A DNA stretch of 64,000 bases from Ascaphus truei (GCA_036426205.1 CM071568.1:54559575-54623574), one strand, 5' to 3'; counted from the stretch's first letter, positions 10,763 to 21,048 are shown. Made by a program: numbers and translations. The notes: generated by a model from the letters alone, not told the origin.

Positions 10763-11349
10763 ACCTGTTACAGGACAGGTTTTTGCTAGGCACACATTAG
10801 GAAACAGGGAAAGTGTCTGCTGCCACTTTGTGCTGCGTGGGACGGAAGCAGGGGTAGTCGGGGAGCTGCAGGCTGCACAGACGCCTTGGGATCCATTAGG
10901 GGTTAGTGAGTCTGGAGCAGGGGGCTATTGCTGTTCTAGTCGCCTTGAGGTAGTGCTAGCGGGGGACGCCTAAAGGGGTAAACTGGTAACTAGGGCAGAA
11001 TTCTGGAAGGTCCGCACTAGGCTAGCCAACAGTAGGTCGACGCCCAAAGTACTGCATGGAAGAGCCAGAGTACTCATCCTTCCATTCCAGACCACTTACC
11101 AAGGAGCACAAACTGGGGAAAGCGTTACAGTAGACACAGAAAGAGTGAGCCTAGCCTGAGGTAGTGCAAACACGAGTCAGATCTACGTTAGGTACACAAG
11201 TGGTGCACAAGCATTTTTGTACGTGTGGTAGCTGCCCCGCAGCGGACTCCATGTACAAGAACTCAGTGTTCAACGATCAGAGAGACCCGTCAGAATGGAG
11301 GATCTGCACAGAGTAGAAGGTCCAGGAGGGCGGGAAGAGAACCGCAAGA

Positions 11350-12150
11350 ATGGAGGATCTGCACAGAGTAGAAGTCAGGATTGCGGTCAGAGAGAACAAC
11401 CCGCCTATGAACTGTGCGTGGGTGAAGAACAAGCTACAGGAGAGACTCGTGTGTTTGCTCTGGAATGGCGTGAAAGCCGTGGCTGCGCCGTGTTTATCAT
11501 GTTTTTGTTCTCGGGATGATACCCCTGAGAATAATGAGCCTGAAAGTATTATCAGATGGGAGGAACGAAATGGACTTTGTTATACCCCAATTAACAAACA
11601 GCCAGACGCTACCTCAAATGGGAAAAAGGACAATACTTACCAAGATGGCGGTTCCCGCGTTCCCGGGATACCGCGTGGGCCAACTGCAGAAAGTCTTGCA
11701 ACTTTCCAGTTTGCTAATTGTTGGCCAGGATTGGCGCCAACGAGAAAACTCCACCCCGATGGGGAGTTTGGCGCGAAAGCTGGAGCCGCGCCCTCATGGA
11801 CTATGACTCACTCCGCCCCTGTGCTGGGTCAGCCTACAAGTCTACGAGACATCCCCCTAGTTTCAACCAGGGGGAGTGGTTTGCAGTTCCACCGGATATC
11901 GATGGAGAAAGAAGGAGGAGGGGTTGCCAAACCCGCCCCTGCCCTTCAGTTGCGAAGAGCCCTTGACCAGTACAGACCTCTGGAACGAGTGCCTCCGCTT
12001 GTGAATATGGCTGAAGTTGCTGATAAAGTGGACCAGAGTCCGGTGATCTCTACGCATCCCTACTCGGCTCCAGGAGGCTTCCTGGTCATCCGTGTGGAGG
12101 GTGTGTCTTTGCCTGCAGTGCAGACTGCCGGGCGGAGCCGTGGGCAGTGA
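11350..12150 (+). CDS. ORF1 of the LTR element, unknown protein (266 codons)
   Basis: A 266-codon frame beginning at the second of two nearly identical MEDLHRVE starts; the first, at 11295 in another frame, comes from a short duplication. The product has a cysteine-containing segment near residues 36-53 (WNGVKAVAAPCLSCFC) and a proline-rich C-terminal half. No gag, protease or other domain is recognised. The frame closes 31 nt before ORF2, which is in the +1 frame. ORF1 and ORF2 could be separate products, or one reading frame broken by an indel; a stop in each frame near 12148-12154 argues for two frames in this copy. If it is a gag-like protein, it is not one I can place. Confidence 0.5.
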   Translation: MEDLHRVEVRIAVRENNPPMNCAWVKNKLQERLVCLLWNGVKAVAAPCLSCFCSRDDTPENNEPESIIRWEERNGLCYTPINKQPDATSNGKKDNTYQDGGSRVPGIPRGPTAESLATFQFANCWPGLAPTRKLHPDGEFGAKAGAAPSWTMTHSAPVLGQPTSLRDIPLVSTRGSGLQFHRISMEKEGGGVAKPAPALQLRRALDQYRPLERVPPLVNMAEVADKVDQSPVISTHPYSAPGGFLVIRVEGVSLPAVQTAGRSRGQ

Positions 12151-12181
12151 GGCCTGATGCCCCCACTGTGGACTGCAGTAC

Positions 12182-14005
12182 ATGTGGCCCATGACCACTT
12201 TTGTACCGGTACAAGCGGTGGGAGTAGCAGGAAATGTCCCGATGCCGATCGACGAGCAGCCGGGAACACTATGGAACGAGAGTGCAGGTCCCGCGGAGTC
12301 GGAGTCATGTTCGGTGCTCCTGACGGAGAAACCCAGCCATCGGAGAGGTGATCACCGAGGAGTCCATCGCCGGTCTCCTACTGGGATGCCCAGACCGAAC
12401 TGCGGGTTGGGATCCTCGGACGAGGAGTGTGCTGGGCTGTCGAGTGCGATGGTCAGAGAAAGAGACTGTCATACTATTGGTACGCCATGGAGAGATGCCA
12501 TTCCCCGTGGTGTAGAGACGCAGAGTAGAGTGTCTCCTGTACCGCGACTACCCGATCGCCGGAGTCCCACTGCCGTGGTGACTAGTGGATCGGAAGGAGG
12601 TCGATCCACCCCGACCCTGCGAGGTAATAAGACGACACCGTGCCTATCGCAGAATAAGGGGGTGGAGGAGAAGGAAGAGCGAGTCCAGAGCCAGACTAGA
12701 TCGCGCAGCAGACGGGCGTTGCCAGATGTCCTTGTGGAGGAAGAGATCCCGATTGGGGATCCAACCCAAGATGGCGTCGAAGCACGTGCGTGCGCAGAGG
12801 AAATTCCGGATGACCAGAGCAGCATCGAGTGGGAGGTGCTAGCGCCTCTGCGGTCGAGCAGCGGAAGTCGATCCCCTACTACCCGGGGGAGCGGGCGTTC
12901 GAGCCGGAGAGCAAGAAGCCCAGCTGCTGGAGTCAAGAAAGGACTTTGTGGCGAACTCAAGGCAGGTATTGCTGGAGAGCAGGTCGTAACCCTGTCAATA
13001 CCTACCGTTCGGTCCCGTCCCTCAACCCCGTCCACTCCCAAAATTAGCCCCAAGGCCATAGTTAAAGCCCCAGTCCCCGTCACTCCGTCATTCGGGTCCA
13101 CTTCTAGTTTGGGGGCGTCAGGGGATTCCCGGGGTCCTATCCAAGAACGGACTGGAAGCCTGGACTGGGGAACGTCCGATGATGGATCGGAGGGTGGAGG
13201 GAGGATTTCTCGACGTGGGTCAATGGCCAGTGAGAGTTATAGTGCGCTGGGTCTGGAGGGCGGACACTGGTCACAGAGTAAGAGCCAAGTGGGGCGATCT
13301 GAGGGTACGTCCGGGGTATCTTCGGGTGGGCCTGATGAGGAGTCGATAGAGGAGTCTATAGAACCTAGCTCCGAAGAACGGAAGGAGACTAGGTGGTGGG
13401 CCCCGTTGTACGAGGGGTATGTAGCCTGGTTCGACCGCACCCGATTTATCCTAGAGAGGGAGGGGGTGGTTGATCACTGGTGGGTTGCCGGGGACTTTGA
13501 TGACGAGGCATACCTTAGGGCCCTAAGGGTAAGGTGGGACCGCATCCAGGCAGGCCTTATTATCCCAAGGGGATCCGCAGGGCTAGATGACCCTGTAGAG
13601 ACAGATGAGCCCCTGTCATGGGTGCTGCCCGGATCGGCTGGCCAAAGTAGGTTGACCAGGACTTGCCGAGCGGAACGGGTTATTGTGGCTCAATACAGAA
13701 GGTCGCATGGGCTTGAATATCCCTATGTCCCGGAACCTCTAATGAGAGAAATAGAGGAGAATAGAGAAAGGTGGCTTAAAAACGATATTCAGCACTATAT
13801 CGTAGATAAAGGGGGAGCCATTAAAGGAATGCAGGCCGAGCAGAGGGTGTCTCAACTTATGCGGGTCTGGAAGATAGGACGCAGTGTGTACATGCACAAA
13901 GTGGTATATTGCAATGAGCGAGGGTTACCACGGGAATACAGTGTGACTGTGCATGATGCCGCGGGGCGGGAGGTGAAGAAGCCAGACCCTCGACATTATC
14001 ATTGA
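12182..14005 (+). CDS. ORF2 of the LTR element, unknown protein (607 codons)
   Basis: The longest open frame in the window, far longer than chance in this roughly balanced composition. The start at 12182 is the first ATG after an in-frame TGA about 10 codons upstream. The N-terminal two thirds is polar, rich in Ser, Arg, Gly and Glu, with basic patches such as RSRSRRALPDVL and SGRSSRRARSPAAGVKKG, and looks disordered. From about residue 400 it becomes ordered and tryptophan-rich (RWWAPLYEGYVAWFDRTRF, then VDHWWVAGDFDDEAYLRALR), running to the end with an Arg/Glu-rich helix-like part and a final strand-like part (REYSVTVHDAAGREV). It has no zinc knuckle and no D-box of protease, RT or integrase. 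It may be a particle or RNA-binding protein of a non-autonomous family, but this is not shown. Confidence 0.6.
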   Translation: MWPMTTFVPVQAVGVAGNVPMPIDEQPGTLWNESAGPAESESCSVLLTEKPSHRRGDHRGVHRRSPTGMPRPNCGLGSSDEECAGLSSAMVRERDCHTIGTPWRDAIPRGVETQSRVSPVPRLPDRRSPTAVVTSGSEGGRSTPTLRGNKTTPCLSQNKGVEEKEERVQSQTRSRSRRALPDVLVEEEIPIGDPTQDGVEARACAEEIPDDQSSIEWEVLAPLRSSSGSRSPTTRGSGRSSRRARSPAAGVKKGLCGELKAGIAGEQVVTLSIPTVRSRPSTPSTPKISPKAIVKAPVPVTPSFGSTSSLGASGDSRGPIQERTGSLDWGTSDDGSEGGGRISRRGSMASESYSALGLEGGHWSQSKSQVGRSEGTSGVSSGGPDEESIEESIEPSSEERKETRWWAPLYEGYVAWFDRTRFILEREGVVDHWWVAGDFDDEAYLRALRVRWDRIQAGLIIPRGSAGLDDPVETDEPLSWVLPGSAGQSRLTRTCRAERVIVAQYRRSHGLEYPYVPEPLMREIEENRERWLKNDIQHYIVDKGGAIKGMQAEQRVSQLMRVWKIGRSVYMHKVVYCNERGLPREYSVTVHDAAGREVKKPDPRHYH

Positions 14006-14184
14006 GTCCCAGAATATAGTGGTCTGCTGTTTCTTTAGCGCTCCCTGCTGGTCAGTGAGTGAGATGTGTTTACATTATTATGACAATGTGATAATGTTTG
14101 CCATGTTATTTGTGTGTTCTTTTGCAGTGTTTCCTGGCGCAAGGTACACCAAATTTAGGTCCCAGCCGGGACGGTGGGTATTAA

Positions 14185-14196
14185 CCAGGGGGAGTA
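14185..14196 (+). other. Polypurine tract
   Basis: The purine-rich run AGGGGGAGTA lies immediately before the TGTAGCC start of the 3' LTR, the expected place for the plus-strand primer. Confidence 0.75.
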
Positions 14197-15041
14197 TGTA
14201 GCCATGCATAATAATGACTGCGTACATCTTCCCTGTTGGCAGTAAGTCCTGGTAAGTACAGGCCTGCCAACAGTAGTTATGGAGGTTTTCCCTCACACAC
14301 TGGTGTGGTGCCCTGTGTAAGGAAGGGAGTGGCTGTATGCTCTGAGTCCCTGGATAGTGACATCAGAGATGCGCCTGCCCCCTGAGGTATAAAGGGCACA
14401 GCACTGTCAGTTAGTTGTTGTTAGCCAGCAGTTGTGTGAAGCAGCTGGTAAAATGTATGCTCCTGCATAAGGGATTGGAGGAATACTTTTGTGACCCTAG
14501 TGCTGTAACTAGCGGTAGCAGAGTGACCAATCAAGTCTGTCTAAGCCACACTGTGTCCAGGGACCTGGCGCAGTGGTGATCTCCCTAGGAGAAAGGGAAT
14601 CCCACTTCAATACGGGAGGGCGTACCTGGCAAAGGGACAGCACGGAGAGATGTGCAGCTAGAGCCGGCAGCTGCATGGGGCAGTCTGCTACATCCCAATC
14701 CACAATAAAGATGCCATGTTCAAAGATACCGCCGCTGTGTGAGTGTGAGATTACTTTGCAGTGGCAGTCACCACCGAGAAGGAGTTCCTCACCAGGACCA
14801 TCTCCCTGCGGAAGCATAGATCCTGATGAGGTGGAGGCGCTGCACATGAAGTAAGTTGGACTCGTAACCACTACCTCAGATACCTGTCCTGCTGCCATCC
14901 TCTATAACACCAAGCGGGAGACTCAGGAGTCCTGTTACTTGCAGGTGCACCACCACACATGACCTTGTAATGGGGACCGGTTAGACCACACGGGCCAATG
15001 TGAGATTGGGTGGGTCAGACAGGGGGGGTCCAGCCGTTACA
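14197..15041 (+). repeat. 3' LTR of the non-autonomous element
   Basis: 845 bp. It has TATAAAG at 14388-14394 and AATAAA at 14704-14709. The CACA duplication follows at 15042-15045. Confidence 0.92.
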
Positions 15042-15692
15042 CACATAACTCACTGACTGTCTAGCATAGACAGCCCACTTATCACGTAAGACCCAATGTA
15101 GTGGATGCAGATAGAATGTAACACAGGGTTATTGGTTCCTATAGGCTCCGCAAGAAGAACCACAGCGGTGTACACACATTAGCCATATCGGCATAAATCA
15201 CAGATGATCTCATTTAAACATCCTAGCATAGTACTACAAATCTGGGTACAAACATAACTGTAAATGCTAGCAGGCAGACACAATCTGTAAGCAATAATGA
15301 CAGAGACCCCTGCATAATGCTGGCCCTGGCTGTTGTAACTGCACACAGGGAAGAGAAAGAGAGTGTGGAAGTCCCTACACACCAACATATACTTTCCCTG
15401 CAGGGTAAAGTGGCAGTATACTACAATCTGCCAAGCGGATATTCAGCTCCTATCTCCTGTCCCTCAAAAACATACCCCTACTTCACAAAGGGGGGAGAGG
15501 AAAGAACAGAAGGAAAGATGACCCTCTGTACTTATCTGAGCTGTCCCTATGGGAGCATGATCCGCAATGTCGCTTAAGCCTGATGGTTGTGTGTAAACCG
15601 CTCTACGCTGCTCCCTCGGGAGGAAAAACAAGCCTGGCTCGATCAGCAGGCAGCCATGGTGCGTGTCGCGGTGCGTGACGTCATGTCGCTTG

Positions 15693-15733
15693 CCCTCTGA
15701 CGTCCATTTCGCATCAGCTTCTTCATGAGAGGG
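15693..15733 (-). ncRNA. Hammerhead-ribozyme-like motif
   Basis: On the minus strand CCCTCT pairs with AGAGGG (stem I, 6 bp). Between them are CATGAAGA (the CUGANGA core with one inserted A), a short stem II (GC/GC), an intact GAAA, and a TC cleavage position. Stem III is not a clean palindrome. The inserted base makes activity doubtful. Confidence 0.45.
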
Positions 15734-16046
15734 TAAAGTCCTCCCTCCTCACAGCAGCCACTATTTATGTATCTCTGCTGCGTGGGGAGAATGAACAGGG
15801 GAGGAGTTACTACTAAAAAACAGCAACACTGATAGAGACAGTAAAATCACAATCATGGTGGTATGATTTGTGAAATAATAGTAATAAAAAGCCCCAAACT
15901 GGACAAATTGTGCTGGACAAAATAAAATGTCAGATTAATGGGAGCAATGCATACTATATGTACTGATATATAAACAATGCCATAGCCTGACTTAGTTCAA
16001 ACAGTGAACCCTACAGGAAGGGGGTAAGTAGGAAGCCTTCATTTAA

Positions 16047-16490
16047 AGCTGCAGTTCAGTCCTGCATGTGTTTTTTTTTTTTTTAATAAATCAGTTCTGT
16101 AGTAAGAAAAAATACTTTTAGCATTTTCTGTTTTTAAAAAACAACTTTGAAAGACCAATTTTCTTGTATTCTATTTTAACAGCCATTTGCTAAGGCACTG
16201 CCCCTTCATGTCCTGTCACAAGCCCTGGCACACCCCTTTGTCAGCCCTGTCCTCCCTCTAGCACATGTCAGTGCAGGAGTGTTCATGAATATTCATGAGC
16301 TTCCACTGAGTGACAGAAGCAGAAGAAAAACATATGCCATCTCTAAAGATCTTTCCAAATTTTGCCGATCAATACATGGAGAACGAATTGACTGGCAGCT
16401 ATACAGTTCTTTAGGTAATTAGAGATTGCACACATGAAACTATTGAAGTAAAAAAAATAATTAAAAAAAAAAAAAGACTGAACTGCAGCT
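16047..16490. mobile_element. piggyBac-like MITE, copy 1
   Basis: 444 bp with perfect 15-bp terminal inverted repeats (AGCTGCAGTTCAGTC) and TTAA on both sides (16043-16046 and 16491-16494). TTAA duplication is the mark of piggyBac. A second 444-bp copy in the opposite orientation is at 42462-42905. Both contain the phrase GAATATTCATGAGC. No coding capacity. Confidence 0.9.
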
Positions 16491-16494
16491 TTAA

Positions 16495-16747
16495 GCCATT
16501 GAGAGTCAGTGTGGAGATCATAGATCCAACGGCTCTCCCTTTGTAGTAATACTTTGTTCCAGTCTCCTTTTCTGGGCCCGATGTTAACCCCATCTATGCC
16601 ACAGAAACGGAGATGACTGGTAACGCCGTTATGCATATCATTAAAATGGCGTGCAAGGGGAGTCTCCAGATGATTACGTATGGAACCAACATGCTCCAAA
16701 ATATGGCGCCTGAACTCCCGTCTGTGTACAATGTGTACAAGCCACAA
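16495..16747 (-). pseudogene. Penelope GIY-YIG domain, C-terminal part
   Basis: The minus-strand frame contains VHRREFRRHILEHVGSIRN, LARHFNDMHNG, LRFCGIDGV and QRESRWIYDLHTDS. This is the order of the C-terminal half of Penelope-type GIY-YIG nucleases (R..I.EH, ARHF, G(I/V)D.V, RE..WI..L.T). It ends at the MITE insertion. The native frame on the far side of the MITE is shifted relative to this one, so at least one indel has also occurred. Confidence 0.65.
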
Positions 16748-16759
16748 TTAATTTGTAAG

Positions 16760-17335
16760 TGCAAGCACTTTATTATAAGTAGTTTAGTAGGTATATAACT
16801 TTTATTAATATATTATTATCTTTTGCATTTATCTGGACTATCATCATAAACTATACCCGAGTGAATGTGCCAGAGGACACTTTTTTCTTCTCTGCTCACA
16901 TTTGGAGGGACGTGGAACTCCCTCCTGGACTCTGGCTGCTGGACTTAAGTATACCTATATTGGACTCTTTAATCTTCCTCTATTTACACTTTACTTTGTA
17001 TTGTTTATTTAATAATTTTAGGATAGTGAGTAGCTCTACTTTCTCCCCTTTTTTTTGCTTCCTGCAATGTGTGACATTTCTATGAAGGCTTCAAATGTAA
17101 AGGCCAGTTCTTCTGCCTTGGGTCTCCCTTTTTATGCCTGATATTTCTGTTGTTCACTCCTATGCTTCTGCTTTAAAGACACATTGCCTCTTTATTTGTT
17201 TTCTTGGGGAGCTTGGTTTCCCCATGTCTATATCTATGGCTTCTACTTTGAAAGAAGTCTTGAGCAATAAATGTGAACACAGTACCACTGATTCTTCAGT
17301 GCTTCTCATGGCAAAGAGAAAGACAAAGAAATGAG
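16760..17335. other. No gene seen
   Basis: Short frames only. The stretch around 16870-16950 reads like part of a dispersed repeat, but no family was assigned. Confidence 0.35.
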
Positions 17336-17336
17336 G

Positions 17337-18115
17337 TTATCTGGTTACAGTGGAAGTTGCAGAAGGAATTAAGGATGACCCTTCTACATCAGGAAAGTCT
17401 GTGTAAGAAGGAAACAGGGATATGCTGCAGTCTAAGGCGTCTAACAGAATCATTCCAGGAGTAGTTGAAAATAGAGGATGCCTTTAACCAAGGTAAAGAT
17501 GCCTTAATTCAGGCACTTCAATCTGCATGGAATGAGATTGATTGCCTCTATGGACAACTTGATAAAGAGCAAGAAGCCAAGGCTGCACTTTCTAAAGTAT
17601 CTGTCCACAGCAATTGCTAAGTGCGTACTCCAGGAAAAAGAAAAGCATCAGTTGGAGTGTGACATGGTGATCATGTCAAGTAAGCTGGAGAAAGCATATG
17701 CTGGTGCTGCCCAGGACTAGAGTTTCATGGATCAAGTTGGCGCAGCGCTGGAAGTGTCTCAAAAAGAAGTTCACAGTCTTAGTAGTGAACTGAAAGCCCC
17801 TCAGGAGAGAATTTGCTACTTTGACTCAGAGGTGCGTTCATGGAAAGAGATCTTCAAAGGATTTAGCAGTAGTTTAGAAACTGTAAACTAAAAAGTGCAA
17901 GAAAATAATTCAGTTCTCTGTCCAGGTCAGTTATGGAGAAATGAAACTCCACGAATTAGAAGTGGAGAATAGATTATTGATACAAGAAAAGTCAAGGATG
18001 CAATTGGCACTGGAAGAAGCTGAGGGTGCCTTGGAAAAGGAAAAAGGCAACTCCCTATGTTTCCAGTTAGAACTTTCTAAAATCAGAGCAGAGTCCACAT
18101 CCAAGGAAGGCTTGA
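17337..18115 (+). pseudogene. Myosin heavy chain tail pseudogene (intronless)
   Basis: Translated piecewise on the plus strand, the region matches the coiled-coil rod of a sarcomeric-type myosin heavy chain. In order there is KDALIQALQSAW with GQLDKEQEAKAALSKV (17490-17600), LEVSQKEVHSLSSEL (17750-17790), then KLHELEVENRLLIQEKSRM and LALEEAEGALEKEKGN (17944-18050) and QLELSKIRAES. Several stops and frameshifts separate these blocks. There are no introns where the parent gene would be split, which fits a processed copy. Only the rod is represented; no motor domain was seen. Confidence 0.7.
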
Positions 18116-18117
18116 GA

Positions 18118-18512
18118 GACAGCGTTATCTGCACAAACACTCAGCAGCTGTGATCATACAGGCCGCCCATAGAGGGATGAAAATTCGTCAGCTATATTGC
18201 CAGACTAAAGCAGCCTGCATTCTTCTGTCAATTTGGCGAATGCGACAGCAAAGAAAAAAGTATGAATTCTTGAAGGGATGCGTGATTCTACTGCAGTCCA
18301 ATGTTAGGAAGCATCAGCAACAAAGACGCTACAGGAACGTGAAGAGAGCTGCTGGTGTGATTCAGTTCAGATACAGATCCTAATATATATATATATATAA
18401 TCATAATCAAGCAAGCTGTGCACTCTTATAAGCGTATCTGCAAGGCTGTTGCAGTGATACAGCCTGCTTTCCAGAGAATGCAAAATAGAAGGACCAAGGT
18501 CAATAATGCTTA
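18118..18512 (+). pseudogene. IQ-motif repeat fragment, ASPM-like
   Basis: Consecutive calmodulin-binding IQ-type repeats: RQRYLHKHSAAVIIQAAHRG, MKIRQLYCQTKAACILLSIW, then ILLQSNVRKHQQQRRYR and AAGVIQFRYRS. After a stop and a short TA repeat comes AVIQPAFQRMQNRR. Density and spacing resemble the long IQ array of ASPM; unconventional myosins are an alternative. The reading frame joins directly to the end of the myosin rod fragment. Several stops and the TA insertion mark it as non-functional. Confidence 0.5.
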
Positions 18513-18529
18513 ACCAGATGCAGATGGTC

Positions 18530-19400
18530 ACTCCAGCAATAAGGAAGAGATGAGGATAAATGCACCTTTACCGGATTTTCTTGCAGTGCCTGATGCACCC
18601 ATTGCTGGCTCCTTTGCTCCCGCATTGAAAACACGTGCATTTCCTTCTGTTTGCCCATCAGTATCTGATGCACCCTCTACCGAGTCTGTGACTTCCACAG
18701 CAAAGACACGTTTGCTGCCCATGGATTATCTGGCTTTTTGGTTGATGCACCCTGACACTCAACCATTCCAAGAGAGAATTGTATCCTTCTGTCAGCTTTC
18801 TGATGGACTTATACAGCCTAATAATACAGCCTGTGGCTTTGGAGTCCCTTCTCCCTATTAACAAAACACCAGACGTGGGCCACCCTGAGTTGGCCTTTCA
18901 TCATGGTCTGAAGAGCCTGGAGGATCGTCCAGAGAATGCTCCTGACAAGGGGAGAATAATGTCAGGAATATCCTAACAGTTTAGGTGTTCTCCCTTTTTC
19001 TGTTCCTTGTCTGTTCACCGGGTTTGCTGTTTCTGCCTGCACCAGCCCGCTGGCTGTTGGAGCAGGATCATGTGAGATTTACTCCCAGACACCAGGTTCT
19101 TCCCTTGCAAATATCTAATTCAACAGAGCTTCACACACTGAGGACTGGTGCCTGCTTGTGCCTTAGAGACTCATTGGTAATGACTGTTTTTCATGAATAG
19201 TATTCTCATTTATGTGGTCTGCTCTCAGCCTACAAGGGTTTGTAAGATATTTAGTGCACTAGCTAAGTACATATCAGATGACCTTATTCATTGAATTTAA
19301 TACTGCTTGGTAGTATACACATGTGATCTCGGTTTTCAGGCTCTTAGCCTACAAGGGGTTGTTCGGTGTCTAATGCATCAGTTTAAGGGCATCAGCTAAA
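18530..19400. other. No gene recognised
   Basis: An open frame at 18550-18861 follows the IQ fragment but has no recognised domain. It could be more of the same retrocopy. The rest is unremarkable. Confidence 0.3.
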
Positions 19401-19404
19401 CATA

Positions 19405-21048
19405 TAGTTAGGTCCAGAAATAATTGGACACTGACAATTTTCATAATTTTGGCTCTGTACGCCACCACAGTGGATTTGAAATAAAACAACCGAGATGCTA
19501 TAGAAGTGCAGACTTTCAGCTTTAATTCAAAAGGTTGAACAAAAACATTGTATGAAACATTTAGGAATTGCAACCATTTTCATACACAGTCCCCTTATTT
19601 CAGTGGTTCAAATGTAATTGGACAAATTAACACAATCGTAAATAAAATGTTCATTTATAATACTTTGTCGAGAATCCTTTGCAGGCAATGACTGCTTGAA
19701 GTCTGGAACGCATGGACATCACCAAACGCTGGGTTTCCTCCTTTGTGATGCTTTGCCAGGCCTTTACTGCAGCTGTCTTCAGTTGTTGTTTGTTCGTGGG
19801 TCTTTCTGCCTTAAGTTTTGTCTTCAGCAAGTGAAATGCATGCTCGATCGGGTTGAGATCAGGTGATTGACTCGGCCATTGCAGAATATTCCACTTCTTT
19901 GCCTTAAAAAACTCCTGGGTTGCTTTCGCAGTATGTTTTGGGTCATTGTCCATCTGTAAAGTGAAGCGCCGTCCAATCAACTTCGCTTAATTTGGTTGAA
20001 TCTGAGCAGACAATATATCCCTATACACTTCAGAATTCATACGGCTGCTTCTGTCTACTGTCACATCATCAATAAAGACTAGTGACCCAGTGCCTTTGGA
20101 AGCCATGCATGCCCATGCCATCACACTGCCTCCACCGTGTTTTACAGATGATGTGGTATGCTTCAGATCATGAGCCGTTCCAAGCCTTCTCCATACTTTT
20201 TTCTTCCCATCATTCTGGTACAGGTTGATCTTAGTTTCATCTGTCCAAAGAATGTTGTTCCAGAACTGGGCTGGCTTTTATAGATATTGTTTGGCAAAGT
20301 AAAATCTGGCCTTTCTATTCTTGAGGATTATGAATGTTTGTGGTGAACCCTCTGTATTTGCTCTCGTGAAGTCTTCTCTTTATGGTAGACTTGGATAATG
20401 ATATGCCTACCTTCTGAAGAGTGTTCTTCACTTGGCTGGATGTTGTGAAGGGGTTTTTCTTTACCATGGAAAGGATCCTACGATCATCCACCACGGTTGT
20501 CTTCCGTGGACGTCCAGGCCTTTTTGTGTTGCAGAGCTCACCAGTGCGTTCTTTTATTCTCAGAATGTACCAAACTGTTGATTTGGCCACTCCTAATGTT
20601 CCTGCTATCTCTCTGATGGATTTTCTTTTTTTTTTTTGCAGGCTAAGGATGCCCTTTTTCACTTGCATTGAGAGCTCCTTTGGCCGCATGTTGTGGGTTC
20701 ACAGCAACAGCTTCCAAATGTGAATGCCACACCTGGAACCAACTCCAGACCTTTTACATGCTTAATTGATGATGAAATAAGGAAGGAATAGCCCACACCT
20801 GTTCATGAAACAGCTTTTGAGTGAATTGTCCAATTACTTTTGGTCCCTTGAAAAAGAGGGGGCTACATATTAAAGAGATGTAATTCCTAAACCCTTTCTC
20901 CAATTTGGATGTGAATACCCTCAAATTAAAGCTGATAGACTGCACTTCAAGCCCATATTCACTATGTAACTGTAACTTGAATTTATTTTGGTACACAGCC
21001 GAAATAACAAAACTTGTATCAGTGTCCAATTATTTCCGGACCTAACTG
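19405..21048 (-). mobile_element. Tc1-like DNA transposon, copy 1
   Basis: 1644 bp between TA dinucleotides (19403-19404 and 21049-21050). Terminal inverted repeats read TAGTTAGGTCCAGAAATAAT at the left and CAGTTAGGTCCGGAAATAAT at the right (reverse complement). It carries a broken Tc1 transposase on the minus strand. Complete in length but dead. Confidence 0.92.
19651..20689 (-). pseudogene. Tc1-family transposase, broken
   Basis: The N-terminal part (20315-20689) has the paired helix-turn-helix DNA-binding region: VKKGILSLQKKKRKSIREIA, then GVAKSTVWYIL, and the GRPRKT hinge. The catalytic part lies in several frames: a DETK-type first Asp near 20250, MDNDPKHTA (second Asp) and SPDLNPIEH (Glu), the DD34E arrangement of Tc1. 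Stops and frame changes between 19980 and 20315 separate the two halves. It would have cut and inserted the element at TA sites. No intact product can be made. Confidence 0.88.

Larger units (their letters stand above)
9909..15041 (+). mobile_element. Complete non-autonomous LTR retrotransposon
   Basis: Two long terminal repeats (9909-10742 and 14197-15041) start TGTAGCC and end GTTACA. A CACA duplication flanks the element (9905-9908 and 15042-15045). A primer-binding-like site follows the 5' LTR and a purine tract precedes the 3' LTR. The 3.45-kb interior has two consecutive open frames but nothing like gag zinc knuckle, protease, reverse transcriptase, RNase H or integrase, so enzymes must come from another element. 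The plus orientation follows from the purine tract, the TATA box and the AATAAA signals. The primer site core TGGAGGCGCTGC also follows the LTR at 57759-58680, so that Ty3/gypsy family is a candidate helper (inference). Confidence 0.9.
15046..16747 (-). mobile_element. Penelope-like element remnant, split by a MITE
   Basis: On the minus strand the end of a GIY-YIG frame (16495-16747) is interrupted by a TTAA-flanked MITE. It resumes beyond it with GLNEGFLLTPFL and a stop near 16010, the usual kind of Penelope C-terminus. A 3' region follows to about 15560 and includes a hammerhead-like motif at 15693-15733. Penelope-like elements are reported to carry hammerhead ribozymes in their terminal repeats. 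The reverse transcriptase is missing. The left boundary (about 15046) is only a guess. Confidence 0.6.

Noticed and set aside
18528..18976. A 103-codon frame after the IQ repeats as an independent gene
   Set aside because: No domain and no independent signals; it may be trailing retrocopy sequence.
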